DNA of 64,000 bases from Marinobacter koreensis (GCF_023156285.1 NZ_JAKZAJ010000002.1:62001-126000); one strand, 5' to 3'; counted from the first letter of the stretch, positions 18,207 through 28,941 are shown. Program-made: numbers and translations. Notes: generated from the sequence alone by a model not told the origin.

Positions 18207-18956
18207 ATGTACCGTGACCGTCTGGTCGCCACCCCCGTTGAAACCGAGCACGCGCGCCGGCTTCAACGCCTGCTGCTGGCCTATCATGATTTCCGACAGC
18301 TCAAGGCCTCACATCGTCTTTCAGAATCCACCCGGATCATTGCTGACTGGCAGGCGCAACGCCTCAAGCAGACCCACCGGGATCTCTACGACCACCCCGG
18401 TTACCATTCGGGACTCGAGTTTCTGCTGACCGACCTCTATGCCCCTTCAGGGATGACCCGGCGCGATGACAACATCGACCGCGTCTTCCCCAAAATGGTG
18501 AAATGGCTACCTGACCATCTGCTGGGAACGCTGTCCGGGCTGGTAGAACTCAACCTGCTCACCCAGGAACTGGACCTGGAGCTTGCCGAACGGGTTCATC
18601 AGGAAGGACTGAACATCAGGGACCTGAACACAGATGGTTACTGCCGGGCCTATCGCAACAGCCGCCGGCTGTCAGACCGGGAAAGACAGATCCGGCTGGT
18701 GGCAGATGTGGGGCAGCAACTGGACCGGTATGTGCGAAACCGGACACTGGGGTGGTTGCTGAGCATGGCAAAGACGCCCGCAGAGATGGCCAACCTGACC
18801 GACCTGCACAGTTTCCTGCACCGGGGCTACAGTGCGTTCCGGAAGATGGAAGATGTGGACGGCCTGATTGACCGGCTGGTCGTTCGCGAATCCCGGGTTA
18901 TGGACAACATTCTGGCCGGCCACCCGGCCCCCTTCGAACTGCCGAGTGACCTGTAG
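18207..18956 (+). CDS. FFLEELY-motif family protein, function unknown
   Basis: A 249-residue, mainly helical and charged protein. The segment GLEFLLTDLYAPSG (about 70-83) corresponds to the name-giving FFLEELY motif of a gammaproteobacterial family with no known function. It has no signal peptide and no membrane segment. The start codon follows GCGGAG. It lies 68 bases after the hydrolase gene and could share its transcript; a CTCCGCT/AGCGGAG inverted repeat sits in the gap. Confidence 0.65.
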   Translation: MYRDRLVATPVETEHARRLQRLLLAYHDFRQLKASHRLSESTRIIADWQAQRLKQTHRDLYDHPGYHSGLEFLLTDLYAPSGMTRRDDNIDRVFPKMVKWLPDHLLGTLSGLVELNLLTQELDLELAERVHQEGLNIRDLNTDGYCRAYRNSRRLSDRERQIRLVADVGQQLDRYVRNRTLGWLLSMAKTPAEMANLTDLHSFLHRGYSAFRKMEDVDGLIDRLVVRESRVMDNILAGHPAPFELPSDL

Positions 18957-18965
18957 ACCGGCCGA

Positions 18966-19250
18966 TCACCCGTTCGGGTTGATGATCTGATCCAACTGGT
19001 TGTGGATCTCCTGCTCGATCCGGTGCTTGAAGGGCCGCAGCATCAGCCCCAGTTCGAGGCGGATGTGCAGGTCATCCGGGCTGATGTTCAGCTGGCCCTT
19101 CACACCACTGCGCTTGAACCTCATGACATCGCCTTCCCACTGGTAGTGAACGTCGAACTGACGGGACAGATCACGGGCCAGGGTTTCCGCGGCCTGGCGG
19201 GCGTGTTCCTTGTCCAGTGAGTGGGCGCGATGAACATCAATGACAGACAT
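18966..19250 (-). CDS. Polyhydroxyalkanoic acid system family protein
   Basis: A 94-residue protein of the PHA_gran_rgn family, small proteins with a START-like fold often found with polyhydroxyalkanoate or other storage genes. Features seen are the N-terminal MSVIDVHRAHSLD, a central FKRSGVKGQLNISPDDLHI, and a C-terminal helix IEQEIHNQLDQII. The full length is normal for the family. It is transcribed away from ubiE, with about 115 bases between start codons. Confidence 0.78.
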   Translation of the reverse strand: MSVIDVHRAHSLDKEHARQAAETLARDLSRQFDVHYQWEGDVMRFKRSGVKGQLNISPDDLHIRLELGLMLRPFKHRIEQEIHNQLDQIINPNG

Positions 19251-19306
19251 GGATCAGTTTTCTCTTCCAAATTGAATCGGTTTTACAGTGTATGTCGGTA
19301 TTAAAC

Positions 19307-19334
19307 TTGTAGCCACCCCGGCAACCGTTAGAAT
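19307..19334 (+). promoter_or_regulatory. Predicted sigma-70 promoter of the ubiE operon
   Basis: TTGTAG (19307-19312) and TAGAAT (19329-19334) are separated by 16 bases, 32 bases upstream of the ubiE start. It is the only good -35/-10 pair I see before a long run of closely spaced genes. Confidence 0.5.
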
Positions 19335-19365
19335 ACGGGGTTCAGATACTGACAGGACACCTTCC

Positions 19366-20142
19366 ATGAGCGAGCAGCAAACGCCAGCCGACAACGGCCA
19401 GGACGACGTCACCCACTTTGGCTTCCGCAATGTGCCGAAAAGCCAGAAAGCCGGCCAGGTGGCCCAGGTTTTTCATAACGTGGCGGGCAAGTACGACCTG
19501 ATGAACGACCTGATGTCGATGGGGATTCACCGGCTCTGGAAGCGCTTCACCATCGAACTGTCCGGAGTACGTTCCGGGCACCGCGTGCTGGACATCGCCG
19601 GGGGTACCGGCGACCTCACCATGAAGTTTTCCGATCTGGTGGGGCCATCGGGCAGCGTGGTCCTTGCCGACATCAATGCCTCCATGCTCAAGGTGGGCCG
19701 TGGCCGGCTCGAAGACCGGGGCTACGCCGGTAACATCGAATACGTCCAGGCGGATGCGGAACACCTGCCATTCCCGGACAACAGCTTCAACGCGGTGTCG
19801 ATTGCCTTCGGCCTGCGCAACGTCACCGACAAGGATCAGGCCCTGCGGGACATGGCCCGGGTACTCAAGCCGGGCGGTAAACTGATGGTGCTGGAATTCT
19901 CCAAGCCAACCAACCCGCTGCTGAGCAAGGCCTACGATGCCTATTCCTTCAATGCCTTGCCCCTGATGGGTCAGCTGGTGGCCGGTGACAGCGAGAGCTA
20001 CAAATATCTCGCCGAATCCATTCGCATGCATCCGGATCAGGAGACGCTCAAAAGCATGATGGAGCAGGCCGGCCTGGCGAATTGCCGTTACTACAACATG
20101 ACCGGCGGCATCGTCGCCCTGCACGTGGGTATCAAGCCCTGA
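19366..20142 (+). CDS. ubiE: Demethylmenaquinone/2-methoxy-polyprenyl-benzoquinol methyltransferase
   Basis: The SAM-dependent C-methyltransferase of ubiquinone synthesis, 258 residues from MSEQQTPAD (site AGGACA upstream). Family motifs are [17 protein letters not shown], the SAM-binding [11 protein letters not shown], and AFGLRNVTD. It heads the cluster ubiE-ubiJ-ubiB-hisI-hisE-tatABC-rsmE; its stop overlaps the ubiJ start as TGATG. Confidence 0.96.
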   Translation: MSEQQTPADNGQDDVTHFGFRNVPKSQKAGQVAQVFHNVAGKYDLMNDLMSMGIHRLWKRFTIELSGVRSGHRVLDIAGGTGDLTMKFSDLVGPSGSVVLADINASMLKVGRGRLEDRGYAGNIEYVQADAEHLPFPDNSFNAVSIAFGLRNVTDKDQALRDMARVLKPGGKLMVLEFSKPTNPLLSKAYDAYSFNALPLMGQLVAGDSESYKYLAESIRMHPDQETLKSMMEQAGLANCRYYNMTGGIVALHVGIKP

Positions 20143-20780
20143 TGGGTCCGGGTCCTACCCTGCTCGCCGCAGGCAGCGCGATCGTGGAAAACGCCCTCAA
20201 CCGGGCGCTCGAGCTCGACCCGGCCGGTCGACGGGCCCTGCTGGAGGCGTTGCCGGGGCCGGTTCAGTTCACCCTGACTGCTCCCACAACCGCACAGTAC
20301 ACCCTCGATCGGGCCGGTGACCGCATCCGGGTGAGCAGCCAGCCCCCCGAACAGCCCCGGGTGTCACTCGTGGGACGCCCCGTGGCGTTTGCGGCCCTGG
20401 CGCTGGGCGACGATCAGGTGCTCACCGATGGCCGTCTGCAGGTGGTGGGGGATACGGATCTCGCACACCAACTCCAGCATGCCCTGAGCACACTCAATCC
20501 GGACTGGGAAGCAGCCATGGCCAGGCATATCGGTGATGTGCCCGCCCACTTCCTTGGCAAACGCATTCGCGATGCGGTGAAGTGGAGCCGACAGGCAATT
20601 GGCTCGATGAATGCCAACCTGGAGGAATACCTGCACGAGGAAACCCGTAGTCTCCCCGGTCGTCACGAAGTGAATGCAGCACTCGACGACATCGAAGCCC
20701 TGGACCAGAGGGCGGGTGAGCTGGAGGCCCGGATCAACGCACTGGAAAGCCGCGACACTGACACACCGGAGAACCCGTGA
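20142..20780 (+). CDS. ubiJ: Ubiquinone biosynthesis accessory factor UbiJ
   Basis: A 212-residue protein with an SCP2 sterol-carrier-like domain (about 30-115). Its C-terminal half is helical and coiled-coil ([20 protein letters not shown] region). UbiJ binds ubiquinone intermediates and organises the soluble Ubi complex. The start ATG overlaps the ubiE stop, and the end overlaps the ubiB start, as in other gammaproteobacteria. Confidence 0.9.
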   Translation: MGPGPTLLAAGSAIVENALNRALELDPAGRRALLEALPGPVQFTLTAPTTAQYTLDRAGDRIRVSSQPPEQPRVSLVGRPVAFAALALGDDQVLTDGRLQVVGDTDLAHQLQHALSTLNPDWEAAMARHIGDVPAHFLGKRIRDAVKWSRQAIGSMNANLEEYLHEETRSLPGRHEVNAALDDIEALDQRAGELEARINALESRDTDTPENP

Positions 20781-22420
20781 CCCGTTTGAGACGCCTGATC
20801 CGCATTGCCTGGGTATTCTGCCGTTACCGGCTGGACACGTTTCTGCCCCTCGCCGAATTGCCCGCGCCTCTGAAGGTCTTTTTCCTGCTGGCACCCTGGC
20901 ACCTGTTCCCGAAACCGAAGCTCAACCGGGGGGATCGACTCCGCTTGGCGCTGGAAGAGCTCGGACCGGTATTCGTGAAATTCGGCCAGATACTGTCCAC
21001 CCGCCGGGATCTGCTGCCGGATGACATGGCCGAGTCCCTGAAGCACCTGCAGGATCGGGTACCACCATTCCCCAGCGATACCGCCCGCGACATCATCGAG
21101 ACTTCGCTGGGCCGTCCGGTCTCTGAGCTGTTCTCCGAATTCAGCGCGGACCCGATGGCCTCGGCCTCTGTCGCCCAGGTTCACGCCGCAACCCTGCCGG
21201 ACGGACAGAAGGTTGTGGTCAAAGTCCTGCGGCCGGGTATCGAGCGGGTGATTCACCAGGACCTCGCCCTGATGTACTTCATGGCCGGACTGCTGGAGCG
21301 TTACTGGTCCGAGGGCAAACGGCTGCACCCGGTCGAGGTGGTCGCTGACTACGACTCCACGATTCACGACGAGCTCGATCTTCAGCGCGAGGCGGCCAAC
21401 GCCAGCCAGCTGCGCCGCAACTTCGAGAATTCCTCGCTCATCTACATCCCGTTCATCGACTGGACCTACACCCGCAAAACCGTGCTCGTCATGGAGCGCA
21501 TCCAGGGCATTCCCATTGCCGACATACCGGCTCTGCAGGCGGCGGGCGTGAACATGAAAGTCCTGGCAGAAAAAGGGGTGGAGATCTTTTTCACCCAGGT
21601 GTTCCGGGACAGTTTCTTCCACGCCGACATGCATCCGGGCAACATTTTTGTGGACGTTTCCAATCCGGCCGATCCCCGGTACATCGCCATCGATTTCGGG
21701 ATTGTCGGGACACTCGCGCCCGACGATCAGAGCTATCTGGCCCGCAATCTTCTCGCGTTTTTCCGCCGCGATTACCGGCAGGTAGCGCAGCTGCATATCC
21801 AGTCCGGCTGGGTGCCACCCGATACCCGGGTGAATGAATTCGAGGCCGCCATCCGGACGGTCTGCGAGCCGATCTTCGAGCGCCCGCTCAAGGACATCTC
21901 GTTTGGCCACTTCCTGCTGCGCCTGTTCCAGACCGCACGCCGCTTCAACATGGAAGTCCAGCCCCAGCTCGTACTGCTCCAGAAGACCCTGCTGAACGTC
22001 GAGGGGCTTGGCCGGCAACTCTATCCGGAGCTGGATCTCTGGAGTACTGCCCAGCCATTCCTGGAGGACTGGATGCGCAAGCGCATTGGCCCCTCGGGAC
22101 TGATCAAATCGCTCCAGTCGCATCTGCCGTCCTGGCTCGAGCAATCACCGGAAATGCCCCAGTTGGTGCACGATGCGCTGTTGCAGCTGCGTCATGCCGG
22201 ACCCACGGAGCAGCAGAACCGCGCTACACTGGAGCTGCTGAAACAGCAGCAGGAACGCACGGAACGTCGTTGGCGCCGCGGCATTGCCGCCCTGGTACTG
22301 GTTGCTGTGGCGGTCGCGGGCACCCGTCCCGAAGCCCGGGCCTGGCTTGAGACCACCCCATCCTGGAGCTGGGCGCTGCTGGCCGTGGCCGGTGCCCTCG
22401 TGCTCCGTGGCGGCCGATAA
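20777..22420 (+). CDS. ubiB: Ubiquinone biosynthesis regulatory kinase-like protein UbiB
   Basis: A 547-residue ABC1/ADCK protein-kinase-like ATPase anchored in the inner membrane. The KxGQ motif is in [16 protein letters not shown], the Ala-rich loop is [12 protein letters not shown], the metal-binding DFG equivalent is AIDFGIVG, and HADMHPGN serves as the catalytic loop. Two hydrophobic segments close the protein. GTG at 20777 is the likely start, overlapping the ubiJ stop as GTGA. Confidence 0.95.
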   Translation: MTRLRRLIRIAWVFCRYRLDTFLPLAELPAPLKVFFLLAPWHLFPKPKLNRGDRLRLALEELGPVFVKFGQILSTRRDLLPDDMAESLKHLQDRVPPFPSDTARDIIETSLGRPVSELFSEFSADPMASASVAQVHAATLPDGQKVVVKVLRPGIERVIHQDLALMYFMAGLLERYWSEGKRLHPVEVVADYDSTIHDELDLQREAANASQLRRNFENSSLIYIPFIDWTYTRKTVLVMERIQGIPIADIPALQAAGVNMKVLAEKGVEIFFTQVFRDSFFHADMHPGNIFVDVSNPADPRYIAIDFGIVGTLAPDDQSYLARNLLAFFRRDYRQVAQLHIQSGWVPPDTRVNEFEAAIRTVCEPIFERPLKDISFGHFLLRLFQTARRFNMEVQPQLVLLQKTLLNVEGLGRQLYPELDLWSTAQPFLEDWMRKRIGPSGLIKSLQSHLPSWLEQSPEMPQLVHDALLQLRHAGPTEQQNRATLELLKQQQERTERRWRRGIAALVLVAVAVAGTRPEARAWLETTPSWSWALLAVAGALVLRGGR

Positions 22421-22448
22421 CCCACCCATTCACTCAGGACTGACCACC

Positions 22449-22856
22449 ATGCAAGACTCCGCCTCCCCCGACAACTGGCTTGATCTCGTTCGCTGGAACA
22501 GCGACGGCCTCGTGCCCGCCATCGCCCAGGATGCGGAGACCGGGGAAATTCTGATGATGGCCTGGATGAACCGGGAATCGCTGAAACTGACGGCGGAAGA
22601 AGGCCAGGCGGTTTATTGGTCGCGGTCCAGGGGCAAACTCTGGCGCAAGGGTGAAACCTCCGGGCACCAGCAGGTGGTTCGGGACCTCCGCCTGGACTGC
22701 GATGAGGATGTGATCCTCCTGAAAGTCGAGCAGAAAGGCGGCATTGCCTGTCATACCGGTCGTCGCAGCTGCTTCTATCGAGCGCTGGAGGACGGCCAGT
22801 GGGTGCCGGTGGAGCCGGTGCTCAAGAACCCCGATTCGATTTACGGCAACCAATGA
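22449..22856 (+). CDS. hisI: Phosphoribosyl-AMP cyclohydrolase
   Basis: The third step of histidine synthesis, opening the purine ring of PR-AMP. It has 135 residues from MQDSASPDN. Diagnostic segments are [37 protein letters not shown] and the metal-binding [10 protein letters not shown]. In this lineage hisI and hisE are separate genes, not a fusion; hisE follows after 10 bases. Confidence 0.95.
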   Translation: MQDSASPDNWLDLVRWNSDGLVPAIAQDAETGEILMMAWMNRESLKLTAEEGQAVYWSRSRGKLWRKGETSGHQQVVRDLRLDCDEDVILLKVEQKGGIACHTGRRSCFYRALEDGQWVPVEPVLKNPDSIYGNQ

Positions 22857-22866
22857 GGAGACACCC

Positions 22867-23196
22867 GTGAGTGACGTACTAGAACGCCTGGCCCAGGTTC
22901 TGGAAGCCCGGAAGGAAGCAGACCCGGAAACATCCTACGTTGCCAGCCTGCATGCCAAGGGTCTGAACAAGATTCTTGAAAAGGTGGGCGAGGAATGCAC
23001 CGAGACGCTGTTGGCAGCCAAGGACGCCGAACTCAGCGGCGAGACCCGGGACGTCATTTATGAAACCGCCGATCTGTGGTTTCACAGCATGGTGATGCTG
23101 TCCCGCCTGGGTCTGGGGCCGAACGATGTCATTGAGGAACTGGGCCGGCGCTTCGATCTTTCCGGACTCGAAGAGAAGGCGTCCCGCGACCAGTAA
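22867..23196 (+). CDS. hisE: Phosphoribosyl-ATP diphosphatase
   Basis: The second step of histidine synthesis, a MazG-like all-helical pyrophosphatase of 109 residues. The motif [14 protein letters not shown] and the segment [13 protein letters not shown] carry the acidic metal ligands. The start is a GTG at 22867, with GAGGAG upstream; no ATG fits the family start. Confidence 0.93.
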   Translation: MSDVLERLAQVLEARKEADPETSYVASLHAKGLNKILEKVGEECTETLLAAKDAELSGETRDVIYETADLWFHSMVMLSRLGLGPNDVIEELGRRFDLSGLEEKASRDQ

Positions 23197-23285
23197 ACAG
23201 GGGTTACCTCTTTCGGGGGTTTCCGCCGGGCCGCTTAGTTAACGTACAATAGCGCTACAAGACACCATTGAACGAGGATCCCCGA

Positions 23286-23516
23286 ATGGGTATCAGTATC
23301 TGGCAACTTCTCATCGTACTCGGCATTGTCATTCTGTTGTTCGGGACCAAGAAACTGCGCAACATTGGCAGCGACCTTGGCGGTGCCATCCGAGGCTTCA
23401 AGAAGTCCATGAACGAGGAAGAAAAGCCCTCGTCCGAACCGGAGTCGCTGGAAGACAAATCCAAGGCTCAGCCCGAAGGCGCAGACGAAAAGTCCCGGGA
23501 CAAGACCCAGAGCTGA
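23286..23516 (+). CDS. tatA: Sec-independent protein translocase TatA
   Basis: A 76-residue pore-forming subunit of twin-arginine export. It has an N-terminal membrane helix ([15 protein letters not shown]), the hinge [10 protein letters not shown], an amphipathic helix and a charged tail. The start MGISIWQ follows GAGGA; an upstream ATG at 23268 would overlap that site. It begins a tatABC set with tatB 11 bases on. Confidence 0.95.
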   Translation: MGISIWQLLIVLGIVILLFGTKKLRNIGSDLGGAIRGFKKSMNEEEKPSSEPESLEDKSKAQPEGADEKSRDKTQS

Positions 23517-23527
23517 GAGCTGACTGA

Positions 23528-23968
23528 ATGTTCGACATCGGCTTTCTTGAACTGCTGATCTGTGCCGTCATTGCCCTGCTGGTGCTCGGCCCCGAACGAC
23601 TCCCCACGGCGGCGCGGGCCGCCGGCCGCTGGGTGGGCGCGGCCCGGCGCATGGTCAGCCAGTTCAGCTCTGAGCTCGACAGGCAACTGAAAGCCGAGGA
23701 ACTCCGGGAAGAACTCCGTAAAGCCGGCGATGTCGGTCTGGACGACGTTCAGAAAACCGTACGCGGTGCTCTGGACGAGGCAAAAAAATACGAGCACATG
23801 ATCCTGTCGGATGGCAAAGGCCATCAGCCGGCCCCCATGTCCAAAGATACGGCCGCCGACGCCGCCCCGTCGGAGAGCTCCAGCGATCAGGACGTCAGCC
23901 CGACACCGGACAACCAGTCGTCCACGCCCAAACAGGTTCCACCAGGCTCTCCGGATAAGCGTTCATGA
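23528..23968 (+). CDS. tatB: Sec-independent protein translocase TatB
   Basis: A 146-residue Tat receptor subunit. The N-terminal helix is [20 protein letters not shown] with the conserved GPERLP turn, followed by a long amphipathic helix and a Pro/Ser-rich tail. It overlaps tatC by 4 bases. Confidence 0.95.
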   Translation: MFDIGFLELLICAVIALLVLGPERLPTAARAAGRWVGAARRMVSQFSSELDRQLKAEELREELRKAGDVGLDDVQKTVRGALDEAKKYEHMILSDGKGHQPAPMSKDTAADAAPSESSSDQDVSPTPDNQSSTPKQVPPGSPDKRS

Positions 23969-24750
23969 CCCAACAACCAGACGGGCAGCAGTCTCCCCCT
24001 GAACAACAGGAAATGCCGCTGGTCGAGCACCTGCTCGAGCTGCGTAACCGACTGCTGAAAATGGTGCTGGCAGTCATCGTCTGCTTTGCCGCCATCTACC
24101 CTTTTGCCAACGACCTGTACCTGTGGTTGAGTGAGCCGCTCAGGGCGCTGCTGCCCGAGGGCCAGACCATGATCGCGACCGACGTGACATCACCGTTCTT
24201 CGCGCCCCTGAAGCTCGCCCTGGTCGTGTCGCTGTTCGCCGCAATCCCGGTCGTTCTCTACCAGCTATGGAGTTTTATCGCCCCGGGCCTGTACGCCCAT
24301 GAGAAGCGACTGGCGTTTCCGCTGCTGTTCACCTCGGTGATTCTGTTCTATGCGGGCGCAGCCTTTGCCTATTTCGTGGTGTTCCCGCTAGTGTTCGGAT
24401 TCTTCACCGCCATCGGCCCCGAGGGCATCCTGGAACTGCCGGACATCAGCAGCTACCTGGATTTTGTGCTGAAGATGTTCTTCGCCTTTGGCGTTGCCTT
24501 CGAAATTCCCATCGCGACCGTGCTTCTGATCCTGACCGGGATCACCACGCCCCAGGATCTCGCCGCCAAACGCCCCTACGTGGTGGTTGCCTGCTTCGTG
24601 ATCGGCATGTTGCTGACCCCACCCGACATCATTTCCCAGACCATGCTGGCCGTGCCCATGTGGATTCTGTTCGAAATCGGTATCATCTTCGGCCGGCTTG
24701 CGCGCCGGGAGGTTGCCGACGCCAATCCGGACGAGCCTGCAGACGAATGA
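23965..24750 (+). CDS. tatC: Sec-independent protein translocase TatC
   Basis: A 261-residue six-span membrane protein that recognises twin-arginine signals. The N-terminal [16 protein letters not shown] and the segment [13 protein letters not shown] are typical. The start overlaps tatB and the stop overlaps rsmE (ATGA). Confidence 0.96.
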   Translation: MTQQPDGQQSPPEQQEMPLVEHLLELRNRLLKMVLAVIVCFAAIYPFANDLYLWLSEPLRALLPEGQTMIATDVTSPFFAPLKLALVVSLFAAIPVVLYQLWSFIAPGLYAHEKRLAFPLLFTSVILFYAGAAFAYFVVFPLVFGFFTAIGPEGILELPDISSYLDFVLKMFFAFGVAFEIPIATVLLILTGITTPQDLAAKRPYVVVACFVIGMLLTPPDIISQTMLAVPMWILFEIGIIFGRLARREVADANPDEPADE

Positions 24751-25466
24751 ACCTTGCCCTCCTGAACGACGAAGACCTGATCTCGGCGGATCGGGCGTTG
24801 CTCCGGGGCAGACGCCTGCAGCACCTGCAATCCGTGCTCAAGTCGGCGATCGGCGATCGGGTGCCCGTGGGCCGCATCAATGGGCCGATGGGCACCGGAG
24901 AAATCCTCCGACTGGACAACGACGAAGCCGAACTGCAACTGACCCTGGACCAACCTGCTCCCACGCCGCTTCCGCTGACTCTGGTGCTTGCCATGCCAAG
25001 GCCCAAGATGTTCCGGCGGATCATCCAGACCTGCGCCGCACTGGGCGTTAAAGACATCTGGTTGATCAACAGCTACAAGGTGGAGAAAAGCTTCTGGCAG
25101 ACGCCCTGGCTGTCCGAACCCCACTTGCGGGAAAACCTGACACTGGGACTGGAGCAAGCCAGAGACACCGCCATGCCGCAGGTTCATGTTCGAAAGCTGT
25201 TCAAGCCGTTCGTCGAGGACGAGTTACCGGGACTGCTGGAAGGAAAACAGGGCCTGGTCGCGCACCCCGGCACCGCGACACCCTGCCCGACCCACCTGCC
25301 CGGGCCTGGCTTATTGTGCGTGGGGCCGGAAGGGGGCTTCACCTCCTATGAAGTCGGAAAACTGGAAGAAGCCGGCTGCCAGGGCGTTCACCTCGGGCCC
25401 AGGATCCTGCGGGTAGAGACGGCAGTACCGGTGCTGATCAGCCGGCTATTCGATCTCTGCGGCTGA
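24747..25466 (+). CDS. rsmE: 16S rRNA m3U1498 methyltransferase
   Basis: A 239-residue SPOUT-class enzyme that methylates U1498 in the 16S rRNA decoding region. Typical segments are [12 protein letters not shown] near the N-terminus (PUA-like domain) and, in the knot, [13 protein letters not shown] and [11 protein letters not shown]. The start ATG overlaps the tatC stop. Confidence 0.93.
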   Translation: MNLALLNDEDLISADRALLRGRRLQHLQSVLKSAIGDRVPVGRINGPMGTGEILRLDNDEAELQLTLDQPAPTPLPLTLVLAMPRPKMFRRIIQTCAALGVKDIWLINSYKVEKSFWQTPWLSEPHLRENLTLGLEQARDTAMPQVHVRKLFKPFVEDELPGLLEGKQGLVAHPGTATPCPTHLPGPGLLCVGPEGGFTSYEVGKLEEAGCQGVHLGPRILRVETAVPVLISRLFDLCG

Positions 25467-25474
25467 CCCTGTTT

Positions 25475-26407
25475 TTACTCGCCCCCGGCGGAATGGCCTT
25501 TGCGGTTCTGCCAGGCATTGATGACCGGCGTCAGCACCGCCAGCAGCAGCGCACCCGCCAGAACACCGAATATGCCATCGGCCAGGAACGGCGTAACGGT
25601 CGCCAGGGGCTCACCCAGCCCCTCCGCAAAATGATGCAGGGCGTCGTATGCCGGCGGCACGCCATGAATGAGAATACCTCCACCCACCAGAAACATGGCG
25701 ATGGTGCCCAGGACCGACAGCGTCTTCATCATCCAGGGTGCGAGCCAGAGAATGCCACGGCCGGCCCGCTGGGCCAGTTCACTGTCCTGGCGGGTGAGGT
25801 ACAGACCGCCATCATCCAGCCGGACGATGCCCGCCACCAGGCCGTAAACCCCCAGCGTAATCATCACCGCCACCAGGCTCAGAACGAGGAATTGCATGCC
25901 GATACTGTGACCGGTCACGGTTCCGAGAGTGATGGTAATGATCTCTGCTGACAGAACGAAGTCTGTCCGTATCGCGCCCCGGATCTTTTCCTTCTCGACC
26001 GCCCTCAGATCCGTGTCGGGCTTCTCCAGGGCCTCCTGGAGTTCCTCCCGGCGACTCCGGTCTTCCTTGCCGTGAAGGAACCGGTGCGCCAGCTTTTCAA
26101 AGCCTTCGAAACACAGGAAAGCGCCCCCGATCATCAATAGCGGTGTCACCAGCCAGGGGACGAAATAACTGATCGCCACGGCCGCCGGCACCAGAATCGC
26201 CTTGTTGACCAGAGAGCCTTTGCAGACCGCCCAGACCACCGGCAGCTCCCGGGCCGCCCGGACACCGGTCACCTGCTCGGCGTTCAGCGCCAGGTCGTCG
26301 CCCAGAACGCCCGCAGTCTTCTTGGTGGCGGCCTTGGTCATGAGGGAGACGTCGTCCAGGATGGTGGCGATGTCATCGATCAGCGCGAGCAGGCTGCTTG
26401 CGGCCAT
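25475..26407 (-). CDS. DUF808 (YedI-type) inner-membrane protein
   Basis: A 310-residue inner-membrane protein with about six to seven membrane segments. The N-terminus MAASSLLALIDDIATILDD and the segments CKGSLVNKAILVPAAVAISY and FEGFEKLAHRFLH are characteristic of the DUF808/YedI family, whose function is unknown. It is convergent with rsmE. Confidence 0.87.
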   Translation of the reverse strand: MAASSLLALIDDIATILDDVSLMTKAATKKTAGVLGDDLALNAEQVTGVRAARELPVVWAVCKGSLVNKAILVPAAVAISYFVPWLVTPLLMIGGAFLCFEGFEKLAHRFLHGKEDRSRREELQEALEKPDTDLRAVEKEKIRGAIRTDFVLSAEIITITLGTVTGHSIGMQFLVLSLVAVMITLGVYGLVAGIVRLDDGGLYLTRQDSELAQRAGRGILWLAPWMMKTLSVLGTIAMFLVGGGILIHGVPPAYDALHHFAEGLGEPLATVTPFLADGIFGVLAGALLLAVLTPVINAWQNRKGHSAGGE

Positions 26408-26440
26408 AGTAATGTCCCTTGTAATCCGGTGGCAGATGAA

Positions 26441-27664
26441 TCAGTCGGCCAGACCCATGGCCTCGACAGCGATGCGGTTCTTGATGACCGGCATCCGGTC
26501 GAACCATCGCATCCCGGTGTTCCTCAACCAGCGCAGGGGGAGTTCGTCACGGGCAAACAGCTGCTTGAAGCCCTCCATCGCGGCCATCATGGTCAGGTTC
26601 TCGCCTTTGCGCCGGCGTTGATAACGCGTAAGAACGTCGGGGTCGGCCGGTGACAATCCCGCTGCGCGGGCCCGCCGCAATTCGTCCAGCAGGACGCGCA
26701 CGTCCCCATATCCCAGATTGGCCCCCTGGCCGGCCAGCGGGTGAATGGTGTGGGCCGCATCGCCCACCAGCGCCACTCCCGCGGCGACGTAATCCTTGGC
26801 ATGACGCTGACGCAATGGAAACGCATGGCGCCGGGACACCGACTGCACAGCGCCCAGTGTCTGTTCGATGGCTCTTTCCAGCGCCTGCCGGAATGCTTCA
26901 TCGTCCAGCGCCATCAAACGTTGGGCTTCCAGGGTATCCTGGGACCAGACGATGGAACAGTAATGGTCGTCTTCCGCTTCGTTCAGTAACGGCAGGAACG
27001 CCAGAGGGCCGGTGATCGCGAATTTCTGCCAGGCGGTAAACCGGTGCGGCTTCTCCGTTCTGACGGTACAGACAATGGCCTGCTGGTCGTAATCCCATTC
27101 CCGGGTAGGCAAGCCGGCCCACTGGCGCATCCTTGAATGGGCGCCATCGGCGCCGATCACCAGGGCGGCCTCCAGACGACGACCGTCCGCCAGCTCCACA
27201 CCATGGCCGGCCCGCCAGTACCGGACCTGCTGTCCCTCTTCAAGGACCACGTCGCTGTCCTGCAGGACACGGTATAGCGCGCGCACGATGTTTCGATTCT
27301 CAACAATGGTGCCGAGGGACCCGACGTGCAGATCCGCGGCATCAAAATGGATGCGTCCGGTTCCGTCACCATCCCAGACGGTCATTTCCCGGTACCGGCA
27401 GTGCCTGAGAGCCGTCACGCCCTGCCACACACCGAGATCCTCCAGCAGACGCTGACTTGCCATGGAGATGGCGCTGACCCTCGGTTCGAAATCATCCACA
27501 TTCCGGGCCGGTTCTGGCTCCGCCAGCACCGATGCCTGTGTCGCTCCGTCAACGAGGGCGACCCGCCAGCCCTGATGACCCAGCCCCAGTGCCACCGCCG
27601 AGCCGATCAGGCCGCCGCCCACAACAACGACATCGAACTGCGAACTATCCATTTTGCTGTCCAT
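26441..27664 (-). CDS. ubiI: UbiH/UbiF/VisC-family FAD monooxygenase, probable UbiI
   Basis: A 407-residue flavin hydroxylase of ubiquinone ring synthesis. The FAD Rossmann motif GGGLIGSAVALGL lies near the N-terminus, with GADGAHS in the middle and VGDAAHTIHPLAGQG in the second FAD motif. It is the last of ygfB-pepP-ubiH-ubiI, the same order as in E. coli, which supports UbiI (C5 hydroxylase) over UbiF or UbiM. The ATG at 27664 follows GGAAGGAAGG; it overlaps the ubiH end by 20 bases. Position specificity cannot be settled from sequence. Confidence 0.87.
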   Translation of the reverse strand: MDSKMDSSQFDVVVVGGGLIGSAVALGLGHQGWRVALVDGATQASVLAEPEPARNVDDFEPRVSAISMASQRLLEDLGVWQGVTALRHCRYREMTVWDGDGTGRIHFDAADLHVGSLGTIVENRNIVRALYRVLQDSDVVLEEGQQVRYWRAGHGVELADGRRLEAALVIGADGAHSRMRQWAGLPTREWDYDQQAIVCTVRTEKPHRFTAWQKFAITGPLAFLPLLNEAEDDHYCSIVWSQDTLEAQRLMALDDEAFRQALERAIEQTLGAVQSVSRRHAFPLRQRHAKDYVAAGVALVGDAAHTIHPLAGQGANLGYGDVRVLLDELRRARAAGLSPADPDVLTRYQRRRKGENLTMMAAMEGFKQLFARDELPLRWLRNTGMRWFDRMPVIKNRIAVEAMGLAD

Positions 27665-28937
27665 TCGGTACTGCCTTCCTTCCGGATCGATTCGACGACG
27701 AGAGGACCGGCTTTCGGCCACCGGTACCCATGGCCTGCCGGGCAAACCAGCGCTTGGCACCGGGGATCATGTCCAGCCCGACCAGCCCCGCGTCCCTCGC
27801 CGCCGCAACCACAGGCAGGGACTGTCCGAACACCCGGATCAGGGAATCCGAGAAACGCACGGTCTGTTGCCAGTCCTGGCGATGATGCTGCTCATACGCG
27901 CCAAGCACCGACAGTTCCCCGATCGAACGCCCCTGCTCATGGGCATTCCGGAACTGCTCCACCAGGGTCATCAACCCCCGCAGAGCGAGGTTGAACCCCT
28001 GTCCGGCCACCGGATGCAGGGCATGGGCCGCGTTGCCCACCAGCGCCACACCGGAACGAACCGGCGCATCCACCGTGGTCAACGCCAGTGGATAGTGATG
28101 ACACTCACCGATCCGGGTGAAGCGCCCGAGGCGCCAGCCAAACCGGTCCTGCAGGCGCTGACACCGGCCTTCGTCCGATAGCGCCAGAATCTCTGCCAGC
28201 GCTTCGTCGTTCAGTGTCCACACCAGCGCGGACTGATGCCCCGGCTCGCCCGGGGCATCATGGGGCAACAGGGCCATGGGGCCGGAATCGGTAAATCGCT
28301 CATACGCCGTAAACCGGTGCGACTCGCTGGTGGTTACGTTGGCGATCAGCGCGTTCTGACCGTACCGTTCGGTATGGGTGACAAATCCGAGCTTTTCCCG
28401 CAAGCCGGAACGACCGCCATCAGCCACGACAAGACACTGGCCGGTCAGGATCTGCTGCTCGCCCTGCTCCCGGATAGTGACCTCCACGCCGGACTCCCCG
28501 GGCATCATGTCCAGCACTTCCGCCGGCGCACGCCACCGGACCGAGGTATCCTGAAGCGCCCGCATCAGGCAAAGCCCCATCCAGCGATTGTCCGCGACGT
28601 AGCCGAGGGCATCCTGATGATGATCCCGGGCATGCAGCCGGGTTGCGCCGAACCGGCCACGATCCGATACGTGAATATGACGAATGGGTGTGGCGTGGCG
28701 GGACAGCTCCGGCCAGAGCCCGAGGGCGTCAAAGATCAGCCTGGAGCCCCAGGCAAGCGCCGTGGAACGCGCGTCGTAACTGGGCTGGTAGTCAGCCGGA
28801 AGGGCCTCCGGCGACAGGGGAAAGGTTTCCACCACCGTTACCCGCAAGGTCGGGACCTCACGAGCCAGTGCCAGCGCCAGCGTGGCACCGGCCAGTCCGC
28901 CACCGGCGATGATGAGATCGGTATCGGTTCGGTCCAC
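27645..28937 (-). CDS. ubiH: 2-octaprenyl-6-methoxyphenol hydroxylase UbiH
   Basis: A 430-residue FAD monooxygenase acting at C1 of the ubiquinone ring. The FAD motif is AGGGLAGATLALAL, the second motif is VADGGRSGLR, and the third is VGNAAHALHPVAGQGFN. It follows pepP after four bases and overlaps the ubiI start. Gene order and the AHALHPVAGQG wording support UbiH. Confidence 0.92.
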   Translation of the reverse strand: MDRTDTDLIIAGGGLAGATLALALAREVPTLRVTVVETFPLSPEALPADYQPSYDARSTALAWGSRLIFDALGLWPELSRHATPIRHIHVSDRGRFGATRLHARDHHQDALGYVADNRWMGLCLMRALQDTSVRWRAPAEVLDMMPGESGVEVTIREQGEQQILTGQCLVVADGGRSGLREKLGFVTHTERYGQNALIANVTTSESHRFTAYERFTDSGPMALLPHDAPGEPGHQSALVWTLNDEALAEILALSDEGRCQRLQDRFGWRLGRFTRIGECHHYPLALTTVDAPVRSGVALVGNAAHALHPVAGQGFNLALRGLMTLVEQFRNAHEQGRSIGELSVLGAYEQHHRQDWQQTVRFSDSLIRVFGQSLPVVAAARDAGLVGLDMIPGAKRWFARQAMGTGGRKPVLSSSNRSGRKAVPNGQQNG

Positions 28938-28941
28938 GGTG

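Noticed and set aside
20663..22144. Long minus-strand open frame opposite ubiB
   Set aside because: Antisense to a clearly conserved gene in an overlapping operon; no ribosome site and no family features.
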